This document shows, in pieces, positions 1 through 5,780 of a DNA stretch of 10,693 nucleotides (position 1 is the stretch's first letter; the number at the start of each line of letters is the position of its first letter). The position numbers and the translations under genes were made by a program. Origin of the DNA: an uncultured Eubacteriales bacterium (lineage in GTDB: Bacteria > Bacillota > Clostridia > Christensenellales > Aristaeellaceae); contig URUF01000064.1 in the NCBI GenBank assembly GCA_900550955.1, positions 1-10,693 of the forward strand, in the 5' to 3' direction. The notes under the pieces were generated by a model. That model saw nothing but the letters and a program-made list of their open reading frames with translations, searched no databases and was not told the DNA's origin.

Positions 1-29
1 GCGTAATTCTACGACAGGGTTTCTTTTTT

Positions 30-389
30 GTGTCTACTTGCCTTATAGCAGTCCACTCCGACGAGGACGCGCTTTGGAATGAGTTGATCCGCTGGCAGGC
101 GCACACGTTCCATACGGCCAAGGGCCTGGCGTACACCTATTCCATTCGCGGAAACGAAATGTTCGTAAGCCGCAAGGACAAATCCATCACGCGGGCGACG
201 GTGAACATGGCATACCGCAAGGCGCTGGAGCTGCAAAGGGACGGCGGGCTGGTAGCGGGGCCCAAGAAGCTGGGCACCTTTGGCGCGAGTTACTTATATC
301 CTGTATTTGTGCAAATCGGGGTGGTTTTGCCCCCGAAGGCTGAAAGTGAAGAAAGCAAAACTTGTATTTTTGATGCGGAAATGCTATAA
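30..389 (+). CDS. Conserved small protein of unknown function (start uncertain, possibly 5'-partial)
   Basis: A 119-residue product read from a GTG at 30. I do not know its function. The middle looks like a conserved domain: residues 25-48 (HTF..KGLAYTYSIRGNEMFVSRK), then KSITRATVNMAYRKALEL (51-68), then GPKKLGTFGASYLYP (77-91). From memory, similar short proteins occur in Clostridia, with the 'SRK..SITRATV' and 'GPKKLGTFGASYLYP' blocks as hallmarks; this is recollection, not a search. The last 20 or so residues look unconserved. No signal peptide or membrane span is evident. The start is doubtful: no good ribosome binding site precedes the GTG, and the frame stays open to the window's left edge, so the real start may lie outside or the N-terminus may be damaged. 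The yicC promoter overlaps its 3' end, so it is probably a separate transcription unit. Confidence 0.65.
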   Translation: MSTCLIAVHSDEDALWNELIRWQAHTFHTAKGLAYTYSIRGNEMFVSRKDKSITRATVNMAYRKALELQRDGGLVAGPKKLGTFGASYLYPVFVQIGVVLPPKAESEESKTCIFDAEML

Positions 390-390
390 T
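362..390 (+). promoter_or_regulatory. Sigma-A-type promoter for the yicC-remA-gmk-rpoZ-coaBC operon
   Basis: A perfect -10 hexamer TATAAT sits at 385-390, preceded by TG at 382-383 (extended -10). A partial -35 TTGTAT lies at 362-367 with a 17-base spacer. The predicted transcript starts near 397, about 30 bases before the yicC ATG. The -10 overlaps the stop codon of the upstream small gene. The weak -35 is compensated by the extended -10. Seen directly in sequence; promoter activity is inferred. Confidence 0.7.
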
Positions 391-426
391 AAAATTTACT
401 AACGATATAGGGGGGCGAAAGGGTCC

Positions 427-1299
427 ATGCAGAGCATGACGGGTTATGGCCGCTGCCGCGTTTGCCGCGACGGGCGCGAGATGACCATTGAGCTCAAGGC
501 TGTGAACCACCGCTTTTTGGATATCGCTTTCCGATTGCCGAAAAATTTGACCTTCCTGGAGGATGTGCTGCGCGACGGGCTCAACCGCGGCGGCGTAAAG
601 CGCGGGCATGTGGATGTATTTGTGACCTATGCCAACACGCGCGCCGACGCGCGCGAGGTACGCGTGGATGAAGCGTTGCTTAAGGCCTTTTCTGAGGCGC
701 TGCACGGCGCAAGGCATCAACTGGAGCCTTACCGCAGGGCCACGGCAGCCGAGGCGCTTACCCTAAGCGGCGCTCTTACCATTGTGCAGGCGGAGGAAGA
801 CGCGGCGGCGGTGAGCGCCCTGGCGCAGGAGGCGTTTGAGGGCGCTATGGAAGCGCTTGTGGACATGCGCCAGCGCGAGGGGGCGCATCTGGCGGAGGAT
901 TTGCGTGCAAATATCGATCAGCTTAAGCAGCTGCGGCAGCGCATCCTGGAGCGCGCGCCGCAGGTGCCGCGCGAATACCGCGAGCGCCTGACCGCCCGCC
1001 TGGAGGAATGGCAGGTGGGGGCGGACCCCCAGCGTGTGGCTCAGGAGATAGCCATTATGGCCGACCGCTGCGCCATCGACGAGGAGCTAAGCCGCCTGGA
1101 AAGCCACATCGCCCAGTTCCTGGAAAGTGTGGAAAACGGCGGCGAGGTGGGCCGAAGGCTGGATTTTCTGATTCAGGAAATGAATCGCGAGGTCAACACC
1201 ATTGGCTCCAAAGCGTCGGACGCGCAGATCGCGCAATGCGTGGTGGACGCCAAATGCGTAATTGAAAAGCTGCGCGAGCAGGTGCAAAACGCCGTATAG
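427..1299 (+). CDS. yicC: YicC/YloC family endoribonuclease
   Basis: A 290-residue protein, the usual family length. The N-terminus has the family signature SMTGYGR (3-9), followed by ELKAVNHRFLD (22-32). The conserved C-terminal DUF1732 region includes ADRCAIDEELSRLESHI (212-228) and the block GRRLDFLIQEMNRE to NTIGSK (242-262), ending in a helical tail. The family is reported to have endoribonuclease activity (E. coli YicC, B. subtilis YloC) and forms ring-like oligomers; the protein should be cytoplasmic. The ATG at 427 is chosen because of a G-rich ribosome binding site at 409-415 and because homologues start two to four residues before MTGYG. It is the first gene of the operon, 18 bases before remA, matching the conserved yloC-remA-gmk order of Bacillota. 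Confidence 0.95.
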   Translation: MQSMTGYGRCRVCRDGREMTIELKAVNHRFLDIAFRLPKNLTFLEDVLRDGLNRGGVKRGHVDVFVTYANTRADAREVRVDEALLKAFSEALHGARHQLEPYRRATAAEALTLSGALTIVQAEEDAAAVSALAQEAFEGAMEALVDMRQREGAHLAEDLRANIDQLKQLRQRILERAPQVPREYRERLTARLEEWQVGADPQRVAQEIAIMADRCAIDEELSRLESHIAQFLESVENGGEVGRRLDFLIQEMNREVNTIGSKASDAQIAQCVVDAKCVIEKLREQVQNAV

Positions 1300-1317
1300 C
1301 AAAGGGGAGGCAAGGGC

Positions 1318-1584
1318 GTGATACGGCTTATCAACATTGGCTTTGGCAACCTGCTGGACGCAAATCGCATCGTTGCCATTGTAAGCCCGGACAGCGCTCC
1401 GGTAAAGCGCCTTATTCAGGAGGCGCGGGAAAAAGGGCATGTGGTGGACGCCACCCAGGGAAGGCGTACCCGCGCGGTGATCCAAATGGACAGCGGCCAT
1501 GTGGTGCTTTCCGCCATCCAGCCGGAAACCATCGCCGGGCGAATTGGAACGCGCGATCCGTCCATTGATGAAAGGGAGGGCTAG
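1318..1584 (+). CDS. remA: RemA family DNA-binding regulator (DUF370)
   Basis: An 88-residue product, almost the length of B. subtilis RemA. The whole chain fits the family: NIGFGNLLDANRIVAIVSP (6-24), then SAPVKRLIQEAR (26-37), then DATQGRRTRAVIQMDSGHV (44-62) and a terminal AIQPETIAGRI. Arg17 and the GRRTR cluster at 48-52 correspond to positions implicated in DNA binding in B. subtilis RemA. There RemA forms a ring-shaped oligomer that wraps DNA and activates biofilm-matrix and osmoprotection genes. Whether this organism uses it for matrix control cannot be seen here. The start is a GTG at 1318 with GGGGAGG at 1304-1310, seven bases upstream. The next gene, gmk, begins three bases after its stop, so translation is probably coupled. 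Confidence 0.95.
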   Translation: MIRLINIGFGNLLDANRIVAIVSPDSAPVKRLIQEAREKGHVVDATQGRRTRAVIQMDSGHVVLSAIQPETIAGRIGTRDPSIDEREG

Positions 1585-1587
1585 GCT

Positions 1588-2199
1588 GTGGCGGTACAGA
1601 TTGAGCGCACAGGCATGCTGCTGATTATTTCAGGCCCGTCGGGAACGGGCAAGGGCACGCTGGTGAAGAAGCTGATGGATTCCGATCCTACGTTCCGCTT
1701 TTCATGCAGCGTGACCACCCGCAAGCCGCGCGAGGGTGAAATTGAGGGCGTGCACTATCATTTTGTATCCGACGAGGAGTACGAGCGGCTTGTGCAAAAC
1801 GGAGAATTTTTGGAGCACGCCACAGTGCACGGGCATCATTACGGCACGCTGCGCAAGCCCGTGGAGGAAATGATGGCGCAGGGCTATCATGTGCTGTTGG
1901 ATATCGACCCGCAGGGCGCGATCAGCGTAATGGAAAACGCAAGGGAATACGTGAGCGTGTTTATCCTGCCGCCCAGCTTTGAGGATTTGCGTATAAGGCT
2001 GCACACCCGCAATACCGACGACCCGGTGGAGATTGAGCGCAGGCTGCGCAATGCCCGCGGCGAAGTCAAAAAGATCGAGCGCTACCAGTACGCCGTTATT
2101 AACGATAATCTGGAGCTGGCCTTCTCCCAGTTACAGGCCATCGTAAGCGCCGAGAAGCAGCGCACCACGCGCTTCAAACCAACCATTTCCGAAAACTGA
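1588..2199 (+). CDS. gmk: Guanylate kinase
   Basis: A 203-residue cytoplasmic enzyme that phosphorylates GMP (and dGMP) to GDP with ATP, a step in guanine nucleotide supply. Visible motifs are the P-loop GPSGTGKGT (16-24), the GMP-binding SVTTRKPREGE (41-51), GVHYHF (54-59), HHYGT (83-87), DIDPQGA (105-111) and YQYAVIND at 166-173 (the family's YDYVI.ND block). Length and motif order are normal. The GTG start at 1588 is preferred because AAGGGAGGG lies at 1572-1580; an internal ATG at codon 10 would also be plausible by alignment, since many homologues begin just before LLIISGPSG, but its upstream region has no good ribosome binding site. It is embedded in the remA-gmk-rpoZ order typical of Bacillota. 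Confidence 0.97.
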   Translation: MAVQIERTGMLLIISGPSGTGKGTLVKKLMDSDPTFRFSCSVTTRKPREGEIEGVHYHFVSDEEYERLVQNGEFLEHATVHGHHYGTLRKPVEEMMAQGYHVLLDIDPQGAISVMENAREYVSVFILPPSFEDLRIRLHTRNTDDPVEIERRLRNARGEVKKIERYQYAVINDNLELAFSQLQAIVSAEKQRTTRFKPTISEN

Positions 2200-2237
2200 C
2201 CGATAGAACCAAACAACCGTGCAAGGAGGATGCTGAA

Positions 2238-2450
2238 ATGGCGATTGTAGAACCGACGATTGTGGAACTGGCTGAAAAGGTGGATTGCCGCTACACGCTG
2301 GTGGTAGAGGCCAGCAAGCGCGCCCGCCAGCTGGTGGACGGCGCGCAGCCCCTGATTGACCCCAAGGATATGAAGCCCCTGAAGATTGCCGTGGAGGAAA
2401 TCAACCGCGGGCTTTTAACCTACGAGCGCGACGCCGAGGCGGAGAACTGA
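2238..2450 (+). CDS. rpoZ: DNA-directed RNA polymerase omega subunit
   Basis: A 70-residue subunit that assists folding and assembly of the beta' subunit of RNA polymerase. Family features are RYTLVVEASKRARQL (18-32), matching the conserved 'sRY.LV..aakRARql' block, followed by KPLKIAVEEINRGLL (46-60) and an acidic tail. The size is normal for the short Gram-positive form. A textbook ribosome binding site (AAGGAGG, 2223-2229) precedes the ATG at 2238. It lies 38 bases after gmk and its stop is one base before the coaBC ATG. Confidence 0.95.
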   Translation: MAIVEPTIVELAEKVDCRYTLVVEASKRARQLVDGAQPLIDPKDMKPLKIAVEEINRGLLTYERDAEAEN

Positions 2451-2451
2451 C

Positions 2452-3663
2452 ATGCTTTCGGGAAAGCATGTGGTGCTGGGCGTAACGGGCGGCATTGCGG
2501 CCTATAAGGCGTGCGAGGTGGTTTCGCGGCTGCGTAAGCTGCATGCCGGCGTGGACGTGATTATGACGGAGAACGCGACCAAGCTGGTTGCGCCGCTCAC
2601 GTTTGAAACCCTGAGCTGCCGCCCCGTTTGCGTGGATACGTTCTCACGGACGGAATCCTGGGATGTAAAGCATATCTCCCTTGCGCAAAAGGCGGATGTA
2701 ATGCTGGTGGCCCCCGCCACGGCCAATTTGATGGCCAAGCTGGCCCACGGCATCGCGGACGACATGCTCACCACCACGCTGCTTGCCACCAAAGCGCCCA
2801 TCCTGCTGGCTCCCGCCATGAACACCGGCATGTGGACGGCGCAGGTTACCCAGCAGAACCTGGAAACGCTCACGCGGCGCGGCGTGCGCACCGTAGGCCC
2901 GGATAGCGGTTTTTTGGCCTGCGGCGATACGGGCGCGGGCCGCATGAGCGAGCCAAAGGAAATTGTGGAAGCGGTATGCAGGCTGCTTTGCCCCGCCAAG
3001 GATATGAACGGCCTGCGCGTGCTGGTAACGGCCGGCCCCACTGTGGAACGCATAGACCCGGTGCGGTACCTCACCAACGATTCCTCCGGGAAAATGGGCT
3101 ACGCCCTGGCGGAGGCGGCGCGGGAGCGCGGCGCGAAGGTAACGCTCCTTTCCGGCCCGGTGCGCCTTGCGCCCCCGGCGGGCGTGGAAACCGTTGCGGT
3201 TACGTCCACGCAAAGCCTGTATGAGGCCATGCTGGAACGCTGCGCGCAGCAGGATATCATTGTGCAGGCTGCTGCCCCGGCGGATTACCGGGTTGAGAAC
3301 CCCTCCCCGCAGAAGCTGAAAAAGCATGCGGGCGAGCCGCTGGTTTTAACCCTGGTGGAGAACCCGGACATTGCCAAAGCGGTGGGCGAGCGCAAACAGA
3401 CCGGCCAGGTGCTGGTGGGGTTTGCGGCGGAAACGCAGCGCGTGCTGGAAAACGCGCGGGCGAAGCTTGAAAGCAAGCGCCTGGATATGATTGTGGCCAA
3501 CGACGTGACGGTGGAGGGCGCGGGCTTTGGCGTGGATACCAACATTGTAACGCTGATTACCGCGCGCGGCGCAACGCCGCTGCCCAAGATGAGCAAGCGC
3601 GAAGCGGCGGATCGCATCTGGGATGCGGCGCTTGCCCTTCGGCCTGGGCGGGACAGCGAATGA
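2452..3663 (+). CDS. coaBC: Bifunctional phosphopantothenoylcysteine decarboxylase / phosphopantothenate-cysteine ligase
   Basis: A 403-residue fusion enzyme (Dfp) for two consecutive steps of coenzyme A synthesis: ligation of cysteine to 4'-phosphopantothenate, then FMN-dependent decarboxylation. The N-terminal CoaC flavoprotein domain (about 1-180) has GVTGGIAAYK (10-19), the catalytic His74 in KHISLA, PAMNTGMW (121-128) with the substrate-binding Asn, and the active-site Cys157 in GFLACGDTGAGRM. The CoaB domain (about 187-400) has VTAGPTVERIDPVRYLTN (192-209), the SSGKMG loop (211-216), AAAPADYR (273-280), the KLKK segment (288-291) and VGFAAET (322-328). All key residues I can place are present. 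The ATG is one base after the rpoZ stop, so coupling is likely. A strong terminator follows, making this the last gene of the operon. Confidence 0.97.
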   Translation: MLSGKHVVLGVTGGIAAYKACEVVSRLRKLHAGVDVIMTENATKLVAPLTFETLSCRPVCVDTFSRTESWDVKHISLAQKADVMLVAPATANLMAKLAHGIADDMLTTTLLATKAPILLAPAMNTGMWTAQVTQQNLETLTRRGVRTVGPDSGFLACGDTGAGRMSEPKEIVEAVCRLLCPAKDMNGLRVLVTAGPTVERIDPVRYLTNDSSGKMGYALAEAARERGAKVTLLSGPVRLAPPAGVETVAVTSTQSLYEAMLERCAQQDIIVQAAAPADYRVENPSPQKLKKHAGEPLVLTLVENPDIAKAVGERKQTGQVLVGFAAETQRVLENARAKLESKRLDMIVANDVTVEGAGFGVDTNIVTLITARGATPLPKMSKREAADRIWDAALALRPGRDSE

Positions 3664-3671
3664 AACAGATG

Positions 3672-3714
3672 AAAATGCAGCGGGAGGGCGAGTGGCCCTC
3701 CCGCTGCATTTTTT
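3672..3714 (+). terminator. Strong intrinsic terminator after coaBC
   Basis: A perfect 18-bp stem has its left arm at 3672-3689 and its right arm at 3695-3712, with a five-base loop (3690-3694). The GC-rich core is followed by a six-T run (3709-3714). It starts nine bases after the coaBC stop codon and should end the yicC-coaBC transcript. The left arm carries four A's matching the T's, so it might also work on the opposite strand. Confidence 0.93.
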
Positions 3715-3722
3715 GCGTGGAT

Positions 3723-4034
3723 ATGGTTCACGGCGATAAGCGGGCGCACCTAACCATAGAAGGATTTGAGGAAAAAGCGAGGGTATCCACCCGGACGATC
3801 TCCCATTTGCGAACCCAAGAGCATAGGAATTATTCGCCGGATTGGGAGAATGAGATTTGCATTGCGCTGCAGTCACTACCGTGGATGTTGCGGAAGATGC
3901 TTGCGAGGGCTGGCTTCTTTCTGCGGTCAACAAAATAACGCCATGCATATCGGCTGGTACTGAACTGCATGTTTGTGGACACCGTAGAGGAAGCATAGAA
4001 GCCTTTGCTGGAAATGGAAGGCAGAAAGCATTAG
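3723..4034 (+). pseudogene. Decayed helix-turn-helix (XRE-like) regulator with in-frame stops
   Basis: One reading frame carries recognisable protein sequence across stop codons. It reads LTIEGFEEKARVSTRTISHLRT (helix-turn-helix-like, nt 3750-3815), then YSPDWENEICIALQSLPW and LARAGFFL, resembling the 'YNP..E..iaiciaL.LPP.ls..ll.kAGf.L' tail I associate with HTH proteins of Clostridia. A TAA at 3936-3938 interrupts it, but the same frame continues as RHAYRLVLNCMFVDTVEEA, meets a TAG at 3996-3998, and goes on as KPLLEMEGRKH to a TAG at 4032-4034. This matches the usual C-terminal 'Y..vL.cmf..tvee.n.fL...g..pl' ending, so the stops look like nonsense mutations rather than frameshifts. There is no convincing start or ribosome binding site, and the frame runs back into the coaBC terminator, so the N-terminal part is probably gone. 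Family assignment rests on memory of the pattern. Confidence 0.6.
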
Positions 4035-4086
4035 AAGGTAGGGTGCAAATTCCTTGAGAAAAGTTAGTAGAAAAAGTGAAAAAGGA

Positions 4087-4116
4087 TTCACATATTTTCT
4101 TCTTACCATGTCTAAT
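4087..4116 (+). promoter_or_regulatory. Possible promoter for the truncated sigma factor gene
   Basis: TTCACA (4087-4092, five of six consensus bases) and TCTAAT (4111-4116, five of six) are separated by 18 bases in an A+T-rich stretch. The predicted start, near 4123, would fall at the edge of the ribosome binding site and give an unusually short leader, which lowers my confidence. Confidence 0.3.
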
Positions 4117-4121
4117 TAGAT

Positions 4122-4134
4122 GAAGGAGGTGATC
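4122..4134 (+). promoter_or_regulatory. Extended Shine-Dalgarno sequence
   Basis: GAAGGAGGTGATC contains 12 bases (AAGGAGGTGATC, 4123-4134) that exactly complement the usual bacterial 16S rRNA 3' end. It lies just upstream of the ATG at 4140 and fixes the start of the sigma factor fragment. It suggests the ancestral gene was well translated. Confidence 0.8.
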
Positions 4135-4139
4135 GGCAG

Positions 4140-4475
4140 ATGCTAGTTGTCAAGGGCCCGGACAGCAACCGAGAAGAACGGCTGACCCGCATGGTAGAGC
4201 ATTATCAATCTTCTTTGCTGACAATGTGCTATGCATACCTCCACGAGCGTGAACTGGCGGAGGATGCGGTGCAGGAAACCTTCCTAAAAGCATACAAAGC
4301 GTTAGACATGTTCCGCGGCGAATGTGAAGAGAAGACATGGCTGATGAGTATTGCGATCAATGTGTGCAGAAACGTACGCAAGAGCGCATGGTTTGTTCAT
4401 GTGAACCGAAGCGTAACACCGGAGGAAATGCCGGTTGCGGTATCTGGAGAAAGTATACAGTGTAGTTGTCGATGA
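4140..4475 (+). pseudogene. Truncated ECF RNA polymerase sigma factor (region 2 only)
   Basis: A 111-residue reading frame whose first 98 or so residues are an ECF sigma-70 region 2. They include RLTRMVEHYQSSLLTMCYAYL (14-34), the core-binding ELAEDAVQETFLKAYKALDMFRG (38-60), and the -10-recognition part EEKTWLMSIAINVCRNVRKSAWF (63-85). After TPEEMPVA (93-100) homology stops: eleven unrelated residues follow, and region 4, which recognises the -35 element, is absent. Normal ECF factors are roughly 160-190 residues. The sequence past about 4431 is instead, in another frame, the C-terminal part of a PepSY-like protein. The simplest reading is a deletion joining the two genes out of frame. The start is secure because of the extended Shine-Dalgarno. 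Without region 4 it is unlikely to act as a normal sigma factor. Confidence 0.8.
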
Positions 4476-4962
4476 AAATGGCGAAGTAATCTCTGATCCT
4501 GATGTTGGGATTGACCATCCGGCTGAAAAAGCAGAGCAAGCCGCCTCTAGAAGCACAGAACAGAAGATGGCTGAAAACCCAGAACTCGCAAAGGTTTACA
4601 AACAATATGGAAGCGTGGCAGAAAATCAAAGCATCTGGCGCCTGCCGCTGGAGGAAAAGGCTATGCTGCTTGGTGATAATAATGGTATTCCGGGCAGTAA
4701 GGATATCACTGAAACCGAGGCTGTACAAATCGCCAGCAATCGATTAGCATCTATTGGTTATAGCATGGCTTCCTATGAAGTTAGCGCATGGTATAAGATA
4801 TACGATCTCTATGCGGCAGACGCTTCTCATCAGGGACCGTTCTATGTGATCTACTTCCTGGATGATCTTGATGAGCCTGTCAAAGCCTTTAGCGTAACAA
4901 TTGATGCCGCTACTGGAGAGGTACTCGATACCTATACTCCTGAATCAATGCCTCGTTGCTAA
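4435..4962 (+). pseudogene. C-terminal remnant of a PepSY-like secreted or membrane protein
   Basis: The frame encodes about 175 residues if read from a TTG at 4435, which has GGAGG (4421-4425) nine bases upstream by chance or design. The protein has RYLEKVYSVVVDENGEVISDPD at the N-side, a WRLPLEEKAMLL segment, then ITETEAVQIASNRL, a helix opening typical of PepSY-like modules. It ends with FYVIYFLDD and the beta-strand block AFSVTIDAATGEVLDTYTPE. Such proteins in Clostridia often accompany ECF sigma genes and carry an N-terminal membrane segment or anti-sigma region; none remains here. It overlaps the sigma fragment in a different frame, supporting loss of the intervening DNA. Base composition is lower in GC than the flanking genes (hand counts near 47-48% on two 60-base lines, against 67% on one coaBC line). 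It could still be translated, so 'pseudogene' is inference. Confidence 0.6.
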
Positions 4963-4969
4963 ATTAGAG

Positions 4970-5004
4970 TGAGCGGGCAGCTACCAAAGGCAGCTGCCCA
5001 CTCA
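4970..5004 (+). terminator. GC-rich hairpin just downstream of the PepSY-like remnant
   Basis: A 13-bp stem with one mismatch (4970-4982 with 4992-5004) and a nine-base loop, starting eight bases after the stop codon at 4962. No T-run follows on the plus strand, so on its own it is a weak terminator. It may protect the 3' end or act with the hairpin that follows. Confidence 0.45.
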
Positions 5005-5013
5005 GGCTGTCGA

Positions 5014-5039
5014 AAAAGCTCGCCTGCGGGCGAGCTTTT
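5014..5039. terminator. Bidirectional intrinsic terminator
   Basis: An 11-bp perfect stem (AAAAGCTCGCC at 5014-5024 with its complement at 5029-5039) and a four-base loop. It has a T-run at the 3' side on both strands: four T's on plus, and five on minus from the A's at 5013-5017. It can end transcription both from the sigma/PepSY remnant (plus) and from the 155-residue protein gene (minus), which converge here. Confidence 0.8.
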
Positions 5040-5223
5040 CCACCGAAACAGGGTTCGCCTGCGCCTATCGCGCGGCAGCGCCTTGCGCGCCGATCAAACC
5101 GAGGGCCGGCCATGGCAATAGCCAGAACGACGATTGAGGTTGCGGGTCTGCGGCCCTCCAAACCTTCCATAGGGTTTCTCAACGGCCTGACCACCAGCTT
5201 AGCTGATGGTTTTGATTGGGATT
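5040..5223. other. Non-coding, hairpin-rich intergenic element
   Basis: No convincing gene lies here on either strand. The stretch contains an 8-bp inverted repeat (GAGGGCCG at 5101-5108 and its complement at 5151-5158), a small bulged hairpin around AAACC...GGTTT (about 5159-5177), and a hairpin at 5190-5210 followed by TTT. Short open frames exist (for example plus-strand ATG 5112) but lack a ribosome binding site and recognisable protein features. It could be a repeated extragenic element or an RNA; I cannot tell which without seeing the rest of the genome. Confidence 0.4.
5190..5213 (+). terminator. Hairpin with short T-tract in the intergenic element
   Basis: ACCACCAGCT (5190-5199) pairs with AGCTGATGGT (5201-5210) with one mismatch, leaving a tiny loop, and is followed by TTT (5211-5213). 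It looks like a weak plus-strand terminator. It sits 14 bases beyond the stop of the minus-strand gene that ends at 5224, but has no T-run on that strand. Confidence 0.35.
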
Positions 5224-5691
5224 CTAAAACGTTTCGATCACTCCGGGGAAGGCCTGTGCTTTTTCCAGCAGGGGCCCTTTTGCCCCCAGCGTGAAGGCGA
5301 TATCCGAGCTGCGAATGCACAGAAGCGCCATGCCGGGCTTCAGGTTCAGATATGCCAGGGCTGCCTCATGAAGGCGGATGGAGCCGTCCGGCTGGATGGG
5401 CAGCCAGCCGTAGGAGCGGCCCTTATAGGGCGCAAACGTTCCTTCCGGCTGCTCATAAGCGTCAAGCCCGGGCAGATCGCGCAGGATGCCGCCCAGCTTC
5501 GAGGGGGCGAGCAGGCCGTGGCGCGTAACACAAAAGCCACCCGTGGAGCGGCTTCCCGTAAACAGGTAGACGCGCCCCTCCGAGGCGATGCGGTACTCAT
5601 CCGCGGCCTGCGGAGGAATGCGCAGCGATCCATCCGGACGAATGAGCGATTTGCCAAAGATAAACTTACCGCCCTTGTTCATTTGCGGCAT
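5224..5691 (-). CDS. Uncharacterised 155-residue protein with internally duplicated AbrB-like halves
   Basis: I do not know a function, although I recall similar 'KGGKFIFG...GGFCVTR...YKGRSYGWL...SSDIAF..GAKGPL' proteins annotated as hypothetical in Clostridia. The start ATG at 5691 has AAAGGAG about ten bases upstream; the open frame extends further but that extra part is lonB antisense. The two halves align with each other: FGKSLIRPDGSLRIPPQAADEY (12-33) with YGWLPIQPDGSIRLHEAALAYL (94-115). Each is followed by a beta-rich segment (EGRVYLFTGSR and PGMALLCIRSS). The 'PDGSIR(I/L)...A...Y.(I/L)..G..(V/L)' pattern recalls swapped-hairpin AbrB/MraZ-type folds, so a DNA-binding role is possible but unproven. 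There is no signal peptide or membrane span. It has its own promoter and converges on a bidirectional terminator. Confidence 0.85.
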   Translation of the reverse strand: MPQMNKGGKFIFGKSLIRPDGSLRIPPQAADEYRIASEGRVYLFTGSRSTGGFCVTRHGLLAPSKLGGILRDLPGLDAYEQPEGTFAPYKGRSYGWLPIQPDGSIRLHEAALAYLNLKPGMALLCIRSSDIAFTLGAKGPLLEKAQAFPGVIETF

Positions 5692-5734
5692 ATGCGTCGC
5701 TCTCCTTTCACGCTTAAGCAAGCAATGGAGGGCC

Positions 5735-5762
5735 ATTTTAGCACATATGCCGTAATTGTCAA
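5735..5762 (-). promoter_or_regulatory. Sigma-A-type promoter of the 155-residue protein gene
   Basis: On the minus strand a perfect -35 TTGACA (5762-5757) is followed after 16 bases by TAAAAT (5740-5735), preceded by TG one base upstream (extended -10). The transcript should start near 5728, about 37 bases before the ATG at 5691. It shows that this gene need not depend on lonB read-through. Confidence 0.8.
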
Positions 5763-5780
5763 GGGCTTCTTCAGCCCTTG
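5760..5780 (-). repeat. Hairpin spanning the lonB stop codon
   Basis: CAAGGGCT (5760-5767) and its exact complement (5773-5780) form an 8-bp stem with a five-base loop that contains part of the lonB stop. On the minus strand no T-run follows, so it is not a standard terminator; it may stabilise the lonB mRNA end or slow polymerase. It overlaps the -35 element of the next promoter. Confidence 0.5.

Noticed and set aside
2644..3327. Long minus-strand open frame opposite coaBC
   Set aside because: It is antisense to coaBC, whose catalytic residues are intact, and it shows no protein family features.
3936..3998. Recoding of the stops (selenocysteine or pyrrolysine) in the HTH frame
   Set aside because: The first stop is TAA, which is not used for either, and no recoding structure is evident. 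Decay is simpler.
4964..5320. Minus-strand 118-residue frame across the intergenic element
   Set aside because: It runs through a terminator hairpin and into the 3' end of the 155-residue gene, has no ribosome binding site and reads like spurious translation of non-coding DNA.
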